A stretch of DNA of 9,899 nucleotides from Spirochaetales bacterium. Lineage in GTDB: Bacteria > Spirochaetota > Spirochaetia > ARS1246. Of the stretch, positions 1 through 6,155 are shown in pieces. The stretch is taken from positions 1-9,899 of the forward strand of contig JABGPX010000525.1 in NCBI GenBank assembly GCA_018644745.1, in the 5' to 3' direction. A program made the translations under genes and the position numbers. Within the stretch, counting starts at the first letter, position 1; each line of letters opens with the position of its first letter. The notes beneath the pieces were generated by a model. It ran no database searches and was not told where the DNA came from. It saw only the letters and a list, made by a program, of their open reading frames with translations.

Positions 1-1033
1 CCCGAAGATGCACTGTGAAAGCCCCATCCTGCTCAAATCTGGTACTCACCAGTTCACCATCGATATGGTAATCAAAGGGCGCCGCGGCGCTTATATCGAC
101 TTCGCTCACCTCATAGCGCTCAATCAGCGGCTTGTCTCCTTTGGCGAGTTTTTTGTTTATTTTGTCGTGCCGGCCAATCCAGAGCCAAAACAGGTTGGCA
201 AGAGCGGATCGCTGATTTTCAAAATTATATACATACAAGTCAAGATATCCGTCGTTACACACGACATCCGGGCATATTTTAAAAAGCCGGCCGTAGTATG
301 GTCTGCTTCCCGCCTCGAGTTCCATTGGATTTACCTGTCTCTCGAGATAGTCAAAGGGCATCTCAGCGTTTACCCGGGTACCTTTGAAGGCGTATTTCCC
401 GTGGTAGAGCTGGAGATTCAGGTCTCCGCCGAGAGTGCTGTAATCGCAAATGAAAGTTGAGAGCCCGGACACGAGGTAGTTAAACATCCCGGTCCGGACA
501 AATCCCTTCCTTTTTCCAATGTGGTATTGGCGGGATTGCCGCTTCCGAAGCACAGTCGCGTCAAAGCCGATTCCCACCAGCTGGCAATAAGATTTCTCGG
601 AGCCATGGGAGGTTTCAAGCAGATCCACATCCACGACATAGTTATTATTCATGCTGTCGGCATACGTCTCGACCTGTTTTCTAATTCCAAATGGCACTTC
701 GTATGAGTCCTGAATCCCGTTTCCCGACCCGCCGCGGAGAAATCCTATAGATTTCTTCCTCCTCAATGCCTGATTCTCACCAAGTTCTTCGGTAAGCGCG
801 TTTATCGCGTCATGAGCGGTGCCGTCTCCTCCCCATACAAGAAGGTGCTTGAAATCACTACTGCAGAAATCTCGAACCGATTCTATAAAATGCTCTTTGT
901 TCTTACTTTCGATAATAAGGGGAGCGTCAGTCCTCTTGAGGACTTTTTTCAGAATTTTAGCGTACTCGGGAAACCGGGTCGGGTTGATAATGAATGTGCA
1001 GGATTGAAACGCGGTTTTCAGTTTTTCTTTCAT
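1..1033 (-). CDS. Diacylglycerol kinase catalytic-domain lipid kinase (DAGK/YegS/sphingosine kinase superfamily), C-terminus cut by window edge
   Basis: Translating the minus strand from the ATG at 1033 gives 344 residues with no stop before the window edge. Family marks are the nucleotide-binding GGDGT at residues 68-72, a second glycine motif GGSGNG at 101-106 (usually GTGN in bacterial DgkB/YegS, more like the GSGN of sphingosine and ceramide kinases), GIGFDA at 154-159, NDG at 260-262 and the C-terminal DGE at 325-327. The N-terminal INP at 16-18 matches the usual VNP start of the fold. Family members phosphorylate a lipid hydroxyl (diacylglycerol, sphingoid base or similar) with ATP at the cytoplasmic membrane face. 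The DGE element normally lies near the end, so probably only a few residues are missing. The start overlaps the rlpA stop as ATGA, with only a weak AGG ahead, which suggests translational coupling to rlpA. The lipid substrate cannot be told from sequence. Confidence 0.9.
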   Translation of the reverse strand, partial: MKEKLKTAFQSCTFIINPTRFPEYAKILKKVLKRTDAPLIIESKNKEHFIESVRDFCSSDFKHLLVWGGDGTAHDAINALTEELGENQALRRKKSIGFLRGGSGNGIQDSYEVPFGIRKQVETYADSMNNNYVVDVDLLETSHGSEKSYCQLVGIGFDATVLRKRQSRQYHIGKRKGFVRTGMFNYLVSGLSTFICDYSTLGGDLNLQLYHGKYAFKGTRVNAEMPFDYLERQVNPMELEAGSRPYYGRLFKICPDVVCNDGYLDLYVYNFENQRSALANLFWLWIGRHDKINKKLAKGDKPLIERYEVSEVDISAAAPFDYHIDGELVSTRFEQDGAFTVHLR

Positions 1034-1650
1034 CGGACCTGCGAATTGGCTCGGATAAGAACATCAGAGTAGCCAATACTTCCTAGCTGGATTTTTGCAG
1101 AAACCAAATCTTCGATAAATACACCCGCGATTATAACCCTGGTAATTCCCGACGGCAGTACTTCCAAATGCACATCAAATCCGTTTTCTTCCAATATTGT
1201 CTTTGCTTGAACCGCATTATCACTATTTCCGAACGCACCTATCTGAATATCGATAGTAGAGGTCGGAGGGCCGCTTCGGTGATAAGTTTTACCGTCACCC
1301 GGCTTTACGATTTCTACCGAGACATCCGCAAGACCGCTTCCGACCATATCAATAGCTTCGGCGGCTGCCCTCGAGAGGTCTATAATGCGGCCGGTTACAA
1401 AAGGACCTCGGTCATTAATCCGCACCACTATGTGCTTTCCGTTGGCTTTATTGATAACTTTCACTATTGTATTGAATGGAAGAGTTTTGTGGGCTGCCGT
1501 ATAGCGCATAGTATCAAATATCTCACCATTCGCGGTAAGCCGCCCTTGGAATTTGCCGGCGTAATATGAAGCAATACCGGTTTCTAATGCACTTAATTCC
1601 GTAAGCAGAAACAATGCAAACAGTGTAGAGAATATAACCGTTCTCTTCAT
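1030..1650 (-). CDS. rlpA: RlpA-like double-psi beta-barrel protein with C-terminal SPOR domain, secreted
   Basis: This is a 206-residue protein from the ATG at 1650. Residues 2-21 form a basic start plus hydrophobic signal peptide ending near LSA, with no lipobox cysteine, unlike E. coli RlpA. The RlpA barrel spans about residues 24-115: GIASYY, TANGE (39-43), TAAHKTLPF (51-59), RINDRGPF (78-84) and GRIIDLS (87-93). E43, H54 and D80 have the spacing (11 and 26) of the catalytic Glu/His/Asp I recall for the Pseudomonas lytic transglycosylase RlpA, so activity on peptidoglycan lacking stem peptides is plausible. Residues about 132-203 form a SPOR domain (IDIQIGAF and so on), which in this family binds denuded septal glycan. 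The expected site is the periplasm at division sites. The Met at 1650 was chosen because it starts the signal peptide. The frame stays open upstream to a TTG at 1818, adding a cysteine-rich stretch. The stop overlaps the start of the lipid kinase. Confidence 0.9.
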   Translation of the reverse strand: MKRTVIFSTLFALFLLTELSALETGIASYYAGKFQGRLTANGEIFDTMRYTAAHKTLPFNTIVKVINKANGKHIVVRINDRGPFVTGRIIDLSRAAAEAIDMVGSGLADVSVEIVKPGDGKTYHRSGPPTSTIDIQIGAFGNSDNAVQAKTILEENGFDVHLEVLPSGITRVIIAGVFIEDLVSAKIQLGSIGYSDVLIRANSQVR

Positions 1651-1809
1651 GATTTTAGTATCGGCATTGCCCGCGGAGGAGTCAATCTCGAGCTGGCAAT
1701 TTGCATCTCTGCAGACCTCTCTATAGAGCACATCGAAAAACCCACATTCTATGCATCTGACTGATTGCAGACCCGTATAAAATTGTGGCTTTTCGCATAT
1801 GTGGGCAGG

Positions 1810-1892
1810 AATTCTCAATATGACCTATTAGGTACGACCTTTTCTTGAAGCCTGCACTCTATCCTAGTGAGGAATTGTTCATATTGAGAATT
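1810..1892. repeat. 14-bp perfect inverted repeat in the rlpA/lysS intergenic region
   Basis: AATTCTCAATATGA at 1810-1823 and its exact reverse complement TCATATTGAGAATT at 1879-1892 are separated by 55 bp. Each arm reads out towards one of the two divergent genes and contains TTGAGA, which resembles a -35 box. I found no convincing -10 at 16-18 bp from either. Two sites for a shared regulator or two promoter cores are the likeliest readings. Both are inference. Confidence 0.65.
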
Positions 1893-1903
1893 GCTCATAT
1901 GTG
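1872..1903 (+). repeat. Near-perfect tandem repeat, 16-bp period, upstream of lysS
   Basis: AATTGTTCATAT at 1873-1884 recurs as AATTGCTCATAT at 1889-1900, with 11 of 12 bases identical. The offset is 16 bp, so the copies sit on roughly one and a half helical turns. The right arm of the long inverted repeat spans the junction of the two copies. Confidence 0.6.
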
Positions 1904-1936
1904 GATGTTAAAGTAGCAGTTTTTCGAGATGCCCTA

Positions 1937-1942
1937 TATAAT
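1937..1942 (+). promoter_or_regulatory. Candidate -10 box of lysS
   Basis: There is a perfect TATAAT whose last base is 6 nt before the lysS ATG. If functional, transcription would begin at about 1949 and the mRNA would have almost no leader, fitting the lack of a ribosome binding site. No TTGACA-like hexamer is seen 16-18 bp upstream, so the call is weak. Confidence 0.35.
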
Positions 1943-1948
1943 GCCGCC

Positions 1949-3538
1949 ATGAGCAAAGCAGTACATTGGGCCGATACAATCGCTGAAAAAATTATACGTG
2001 AGAAAGGCGAGAAAGATCAGTATGTCTGCGCCTCAGGTATAACACCGTCAGGAACAGTGCATATCGGCAATTTTCGTGAAATTATCTCGGTCGAACTGGT
2101 AGCTAGAGCTCTCAGACGACTGGGTAAAAATGTTCGTTTTATCTATTCGTGGGACGATTATGATGCATTTAGGAAAGTACCCGGGAATATGCCGAACCCC
2201 GAAGAATTGAAGAAATTCCTCCGCTTTCCGATCACCAAAGTGCCGGATCCTCATGGTAAAGAGGAGAGTTATGCTCATGCCAACGAGAAGCGTCTCGAGC
2301 AGGTAATGGATGTAGTGGGCATACACCCGGAATATATATATCAATCCAGGATGTACGGCGAATCCAAATATGCCGAAGGAATCCGGAAGGCCCTCGAGAA
2401 TGTAGAGAGTATCCGATCATACCTTGATATGCACCGGTCAACTCCACTTCCAGCGGATTGGACGCCGGTAAGTATCTTTTGCTCGTTATGCCATCGCGAT
2501 CTCACCGCTTTCGAGGAGTGGGACGGTGGTTGGAATATCGAATACTCATGCGAAGGCTGCGGGAACAGAGAAACTATCGATCTCAGGAAGGCTTCCGGCG
2601 CGAAGCTGCTTTGGAGAGTCGACTGGCCGATGCGATGGGCATACGAGGGAGTCGATTTCGAACCTGCGGGAAAGGAACACCACTCGGCAGGCGGCTCATT
2701 CGATACAGCCAAAGTTATTTCTAAGCCGGTGTATGGATTCGACCCGCCGGTAACCTTCAAATATGATTTCATTTCCATAAAGGGAATGGGGGGTAAAATA
2801 TCGTCCTCCATTGGAAATGTTCTCAGTGTGGCTGATGTACTTGAAATATATCAACCGGAACTCATCCGCTATCTTTTCGCCGGGACAAGACCGGATTCCG
2901 AGTTTGCGATTTCCTTTGATCTGGATGTTATAAAAATTTATGAAGACTATGACAGATGCGAGAGAGTTTATTTCGGCAGCGATGAAATAGGGGAAAAAAA
3001 GCGGCCTAAGGAGCGCAGAATATATGAGCTCTCCCAGGTAGACGGGGTGCCGGAGAAACTGCCTACCCAGCTTCCGTTTCGCCACCTCTGTAATCTCCTG
3101 CAGATAAACGACGGCGATATCGAGGCAACTCTCGCTGTTATCGCCAAGACCGACGGAGTAGATTTTTCCGGCAACGAACGGGACCGGGCGGAACTGCGAG
3201 CCCGCTGTGCGTGGAACTGGATAACCAACCATGCGCCGGAAGACTTTCGCTTCAGCCTGCGAGGCCTGGACGACGGACTTACCTCAATATCGGATGACGA
3301 AAAATCGCTGCTGGCTGAACTGCGGAGTGAACTGGAACGTGATTTCGAAGGACATACAGAGGAGTCGTTGGGAACTTTCTTCTACACGCTTGCTGAGAAA
3401 TTCGGCCTGCAGGCAAAGGATCTCTATCGAATGATGTACCGAGTATTACTCGGAAAGGACCGCGGCCCCCGGCTGGCCGGTTTCATCCTGACTGCCGGAT
3501 CCGCAAAGGTTTTGCCGATTCTCGAGAGATACCGCTAA
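1949..3538 (+). CDS. lysS: Class I lysyl-tRNA synthetase
   Basis: This is a 529-residue cytoplasmic enzyme that charges tRNA-Lys with lysine using ATP. It is the archaeal-type class I form with a Rossmann-fold catalytic domain, not the class II LysRS of most bacteria. Visible marks are SGTVHIGN with the HIGH-type motif at residues 38-41, KISSS (KMSKS-type loop) at 283-287, and a four-cysteine cluster (C178, C181, C201, C204) that looks like a zinc knuckle. EPAGKEHHSAGGSFD (238-252) is typical of the family. The ATG at 1949 was preferred because MSKAVHWAD aligns with remembered spirochaete LysRS starts such as MKTAHWAD of Borrelia. An in-frame GTG at 1901 would add 16 atypical residues. Neither start has a Shine-Dalgarno, and TATAAT at 1937-1942 would place transcription start at about the ATG. 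The 3' end overlaps era by 4 bp, tail to tail. Confidence 0.96.
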   Translation: MSKAVHWADTIAEKIIREKGEKDQYVCASGITPSGTVHIGNFREIISVELVARALRRLGKNVRFIYSWDDYDAFRKVPGNMPNPEELKKFLRFPITKVPDPHGKEESYAHANEKRLEQVMDVVGIHPEYIYQSRMYGESKYAEGIRKALENVESIRSYLDMHRSTPLPADWTPVSIFCSLCHRDLTAFEEWDGGWNIEYSCEGCGNRETIDLRKASGAKLLWRVDWPMRWAYEGVDFEPAGKEHHSAGGSFDTAKVISKPVYGFDPPVTFKYDFISIKGMGGKISSSIGNVLSVADVLEIYQPELIRYLFAGTRPDSEFAISFDLDVIKIYEDYDRCERVYFGSDEIGEKKRPKERRIYELSQVDGVPEKLPTQLPFRHLCNLLQINDGDIEATLAVIAKTDGVDFSGNERDRAELRARCAWNWITNHAPEDFRFSLRGLDDGLTSISDDEKSLLAELRSELERDFEGHTEESLGTFFYTLAEKFGLQAKDLYRMMYRVLLGKDRGPRLAGFILTAGSAKVLPILERYR

Positions 3539-4410
3539 TAGATCAGTTTTTTGAGCAATGCTTCTCTTTTCCGCCAGTCTGATACGACTTTTACTCTCAG
3601 ATCGAGTTCGATTGAGTACGAGAAAATGCGTTTGAGTTCTTTCTGAGATTCCTGTCTGATTGCCCGAATAATCTCGCCGCCTTTCCCGATAACAATACCT
3701 TTTTGAGATTCTCTCTCCACATTTAAAAACGCCCTGATCCACAGCTTATTCTTTTCTTCGGCAATTTCCAGATCTGCAATTGAAACAAACACCGCGTGGG
3801 GCAGTTCCTGTCTTACCTTGTTTACCGCCTTTTCCCTGATTATCTCGGCGATCCGGAATTCTTGAGTTTGATCGGTGTACATATCATCCGGATACATCGG
3901 CTCACCTTCCGGCGCGAAAGAGAAGAGCCCGGCTTTCAGCTCATCGAGACCACTGCCGTCCAGGGCGGATACAGGGAAGATTCTTTCTGAATCGATTTTG
4001 CCCGAAAGATAAAATCTCCGTTCGTCAGCGCCTTTGCTATCGAGGTCTATTTTATTAAGCGCGGCGATTACCCGATTCCCATGAGCCGTAGTTAGATCGA
4101 GAAGGGCGTTTTCTTCGGCTCCAGGCGGTCTCGAAACATCAAGTACATAGAGCAGCAAATCGACCTCATCCAGGCTGGACATGACCAGATCTTTGAGATG
4201 ATGGTTGAAAGTCTTCTCAGATGTATGAAAACCCGGCGTATCGATGAAAACGAGCTGTCCATACGGGGAGTTTACGATTCCCCGTATTCTGTTTAAGGTG
4301 GTTTGCGGCGTAGGTGCCACGATAGAAACCTTATACCCGCACAGGGCGTTTAGAAGGGTGGATTTGCCTGAAGAAGGCCTTCCGATAATTGATATAAATG
4401 CGGACTTCAT
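3535..4410 (-). CDS. era: GTPase Era, ribosome assembly factor
   Basis: This is a 291-residue protein, the usual length for Era, which binds the 3' end of 16S rRNA and helps mature the 30S subunit. The GTPase domain has P-loop GRPSSGKS (10-17), switch I PQTT (35-38), DTPG (57-60), NKID (119-122) and SAL (148-150). The C-terminal type II KH domain spans roughly 195-285, with the RNA-binding GKGG at 242-245. The P-loop differs from the common GRPNVGKS. I recall similar GRPSxGKS forms in treponemes, so this is probably lineage-typical and not a defect. Switch I has Leu in the common Arg position (QTTL, not QTTR). The ATG has GGAG at 4416-4419, 5 nt upstream, and a TATAAT at 4437-4432. Its stop overlaps the end of convergent lysS. 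Confidence 0.97.
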   Translation of the reverse strand: MKSAFISIIGRPSSGKSTLLNALCGYKVSIVAPTPQTTLNRIRGIVNSPYGQLVFIDTPGFHTSEKTFNHHLKDLVMSSLDEVDLLLYVLDVSRPPGAEENALLDLTTAHGNRVIAALNKIDLDSKGADERRFYLSGKIDSERIFPVSALDGSGLDELKAGLFSFAPEGEPMYPDDMYTDQTQEFRIAEIIREKAVNKVRQELPHAVFVSIADLEIAEEKNKLWIRAFLNVERESQKGIVIGKGGEIIRAIRQESQKELKRIFSYSIELDLRVKVVSDWRKREALLKKLIY

Positions 4411-4431
4411 TTCGTCTCCATTTTTATGTAG

Positions 4432-4437
4432 ATTATA
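4432..4437 (-). promoter_or_regulatory. Candidate -10 box of era
   Basis: Read on the minus strand, this is a perfect TATAAT 21 nt before the era ATG, predicting a leader of about 15 nt that carries the GGAG site. The -35 region (about 4455-4460, CCGCTT) is poor, so the assignment rests on the -10 and its position. Confidence 0.5.
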
Positions 4438-4467
4438 CTCTATTAAAGGCTGCTAAGCGGTCGGAGT

Positions 4468-4489
4468 AAAGATTTGTTGACAAATCTTT
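4468..4489. promoter_or_regulatory. Perfect 9+4+9 dyad overlapping the clpP -35 box (putative operator)
   Basis: Arms AAAGATTTG (4468-4476) and CAAATCTTT (4481-4489) are exact reverse complements around the loop TTGA. The dyad covers TTGACA at 4477-4482, a consensus -35. A weak TACACA -10 follows at 4501-4506 after an 18-bp spacer, preceded by TG in the extended -10 position (TGA at 4498-4500). AAGGA at 4514-4518 is the clpP ribosome binding site. A regulator bound here would block RNA polymerase. It is not CIRCE and not a CtsR heptad repeat. The operator role is inferred from position and symmetry. Confidence 0.6.
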
Positions 4490-4524
4490 TCACACCATGA
4501 TACACAGGGGAACAAGGAATACCA

Positions 4525-5154
4525 ATGAAAAGAGATTATTCGTTTATACAGCCGGAATACCGGCGCTTGTCCGATGAAGAAAAGGAAGAGAACAGCCAGG
4601 AAGAAAAGAATGAGGGTATGTTCCTTCGTCTTCTCAAGACTCGTAATATACTTTTGTCTGGTGAAGTAAATAAGGCTCTTGCCGAGAGAGTAATTCGTCA
4701 GCTGCTGCTGTTAGAAGAAGATTCGGATGATCCGATAAAGGTTTTTATCGATTCACCCGGCGGCGACGCCGATGCCGGGTACGCCATTTTTGATATGCTG
4801 CGGTTCGTAAAGCCTGATATCTATACAATCGGCATGGGACTCGTCGCCAGCGCCGGAGCTATCATTCTGCTTGCCGCTTCGAAAGAGCGTAGAATAGGGC
4901 TGCCCAATTCTCACTATCTTATCCATCAACCTCTTAGCGGTATACGCGGGGTTGCCACCGAGATCGAAATACACGCCAGGGAGCTGGAGAAGCTCCGAAT
5001 AAAAATAAATCATCTAATCTCAGATGAAACCGGACAGACTCTCGAAAAGGTCGAAAAAGATACCGATCGGGATTTTTGGATGAGCGCCGATGAAGCGAAG
5101 GAATATGGACTTATTTCCTCGGTTGTCACCGGGCGGTCTGAACTGCCGGCTTAA
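4525..5154 (+). CDS. clpP: ATP-dependent Clp protease proteolytic subunit, divergent ClpP2-type
   Basis: This is a 209-residue serine peptidase of family S14. ClpP forms a barrel that degrades proteins unfolded by ClpX/ClpA-type ATPases. Nucleophile S109 lies in GLVASAGA, H134 in LIHQP and D183 in DTDRD. The S-H (25) and H-D (49) spacings equal those of E. coli S97/H122/D171, so it should be active. DSPGGDADAG (76-85) is the oxyanion region. Unusual features are an acidic, lysine-rich N-terminus (residues about 15-31) where the canonical ERSYDIYS-type axial-loop segment should be, and GLVAS in place of GQAAS. Both resemble, from memory, the second ClpP of Borrelia and Treponema. A canonical ClpP is therefore probably encoded elsewhere, and the two may form mixed barrels. 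The start is fixed by AAGGA 6 nt upstream. purC follows after 12 nt, and a dyad overlaps the promoter. Confidence 0.95.
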   Translation: MKRDYSFIQPEYRRLSDEEKEENSQEEKNEGMFLRLLKTRNILLSGEVNKALAERVIRQLLLLEEDSDDPIKVFIDSPGGDADAGYAIFDMLRFVKPDIYTIGMGLVASAGAIILLAASKERRIGLPNSHYLIHQPLSGIRGVATEIEIHARELEKLRIKINHLISDETGQTLEKVEKDTDRDFWMSADEAKEYGLISSVVTGRSELPA

Positions 5155-5166
5155 AAGGAAGGGAAT

Positions 5167-6120
5167 ATGGAGAAGCGGGGAATCGGAGAATTTTTAAATT
5201 CGGCATTTGAGGGGATGAGCGATGAGAAGATACTCGCCAACCAGGGCTTCCTGCGCGGCAAAGTCCGGGATATTCAAGATCTCGGAACCCGGCTTCTTAT
5301 ATCTACCAGCGATCGAATCTCTGCTTTCGACGTCGTGCTTACCACCATCCCCTGCAAAGGGGAAGTGCTGAACGGGCTGGCTAACTACTGGTTCGATCAG
5401 ACCAGAGACATCATTCCCAATCATATCGAAAAAACCGTATCGGCGCGCACGGTTTTGGTAAAGAAATGCGATGTTCTTCCGGTCGAAGTAGTAGTTCGCG
5501 GCTATCTCACCGGATCGGCGTGGCGGGATTACGATGAAGGCAAAACCGTTTCCGGCATACCGCTTCCCGAAGGAATGAAGTTCAATCAGCGTTTTGAAAA
5601 ACCTCTTCTCACCCCGTCCACCAAGGCGGAAAGGGGAGATCACGACGAGCCGATTTCATCAGCGGCAATTGTAGAAAGAGGTCTTGTCGAGGAGGAGCTT
5701 TGGCGAAAAGTCGAATTGACCGCCCATGCATTGTTCCAGCGCGGGAGCAGTATGCTAACCGAACGGGGGCTTATCCTCGTCGACACAAAGTATGAGTTCG
5801 GGCTTCTGGATGGTGAATTGATTCTTATCGATGAGGTCCATACCCCCGATTCGAGCCGGTTCTGGTTTCAGGATACCTATCAGGAGCTGTTTGACGCCGG
5901 TGAGAAACAGCGTAAAATAGATAAAGAGTATCTGCGTCAGTGGCTCATGGAAAAAGGATATATGGGTAACGGCACACCGCCTGCAATTCCCGATGAGGTG
6001 AAAATCGAAGTTGCATGGCGGTATGTACAGGCATATCAGCTCATTACCGGCACAGATTTTGTTCCTTCAGGGAATTCTCCTGAAGCAGAAATGGAGCTCA
6101 TCCGGTCCTATCTCTCGTAG
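5167..6120 (+). CDS. purC: Phosphoribosylaminoimidazole-succinocarboxamide (SAICAR) synthase
   Basis: This 317-residue cytoplasmic enzyme of de novo purine synthesis joins CAIR and aspartate with ATP to form SAICAR. Family motifs in order are RGKVRDI (30-36), STSDRISAFDVV (46-57), VVVRGYLTGSAW (108-119), the PLLTPSTKAERGDHDEP stretch (146-162), LILVDTKYEFG (202-212) and the signature DEVHTPDSSRFW (222-233). The length is that of the longer eukaryote-like/ADE1 form (about 300) and not the roughly 240-residue E. coli form. The extra part includes an N-terminal lead-in of about 25 residues and the C-terminal segment after residue 240. The start follows a strong purine-rich site (AAGGAAGGG, 5155-5163) and lies 12 nt after clpP, so the two are probably cotranscribed. 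No PurR-like or riboswitch element is seen before it. Confidence 0.97.
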   Translation: MEKRGIGEFLNSAFEGMSDEKILANQGFLRGKVRDIQDLGTRLLISTSDRISAFDVVLTTIPCKGEVLNGLANYWFDQTRDIIPNHIEKTVSARTVLVKKCDVLPVEVVVRGYLTGSAWRDYDEGKTVSGIPLPEGMKFNQRFEKPLLTPSTKAERGDHDEPISSAAIVERGLVEEELWRKVELTAHALFQRGSSMLTERGLILVDTKYEFGLLDGELILIDEVHTPDSSRFWFQDTYQELFDAGEKQRKIDKEYLRQWLMEKGYMGNGTPPAIPDEVKIEVAWRYVQAYQLITGTDFVPSGNSPEAEMELIRSYLS

Positions 6121-6155
6121 GGCGGTTTTGAAATCGGGCCGCCTCGAGGGGGCCC
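6121..6155 (+). promoter_or_regulatory. purC-EEP spacer with mutually exclusive hairpins at the ribosome binding site
   Basis: The site GAGGGGG (6146-6152) lies in a potential stem: GGGCC at 6136-6140 pairs with GGCCC at 6151-6155, and inner CC (6142-6143) pairs with GG (6148-6149) over a TCGA loop. Alternatively GGCGG (6121-6125) pairs with CCGCC (6139-6143), using two of the same bases and leaving the site free. Either could arise by chance in 35 GC-rich bases. Confidence 0.35.

Larger units (their letters stand above)
1651..1948. promoter_or_regulatory. Divergent control region between rlpA and lysS
   Basis: This is 298 bp between the two divergent starts with no confident gene. It holds a perfect 14-bp inverted repeat (arms 1810-1823 and 1879-1892), a 9-bp direct repeat CATATGTGG at 1796-1804 and 1896-1904, a 16-bp-period tandem at 1872-1903, and an 11-bp palindrome at 1823-1833. 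The part nearest rlpA (1651-1818, minus strand) is open in the rlpA frame and encodes a cysteine-rich peptide, so an upstream rlpA start or small leader peptide cannot be excluded. TATAAT lies at 1937-1942, just before lysS. No T-box or other riboswitch was recognised. Confidence 0.6.

Noticed and set aside
8..460. Plus-strand open frame of 150 codons at the left edge
   Set aside because: It lies antisense to the lipid kinase, whose motifs read cleanly on the minus strand across the same bases. The plus-strand translation has no recognisable family.
418..639. Minus-strand 73-codon frame inside the lipid kinase
   Set aside because: It is in a different frame from the kinase, which runs uninterrupted through this region. 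No frameshift is needed.
1168..1569. Plus-strand 133-codon frame opposite rlpA
   Set aside because: It is antisense to well-conserved RlpA motifs and has no ribosome binding site or domain.
1901..1948. GTG start adding 16 residues to LysRS
   Set aside because: The added residues do not resemble LysRS N-termini, there is no ribosome binding site, and the codons overlap the TATAAT. Kept only as an alternative.
2341..3232. Long minus-strand frames opposite lysS
   Set aside because: They overlap strongly conserved LysRS sequence and show no coherent protein features.
3547..3552. T6 run after lysS as a Rho-independent terminator
   Set aside because: The only dyad upstream is the short TCTCGAGA (3520-3527), too far away and loopless. 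No GC-rich stem precedes the T-run.
4468..4490. clpP dyad read as an intrinsic terminator
   Set aside because: The stem is AT-rich, there is no gene ending upstream (era diverges), and it overlaps a consensus -35. An operator is the better reading.
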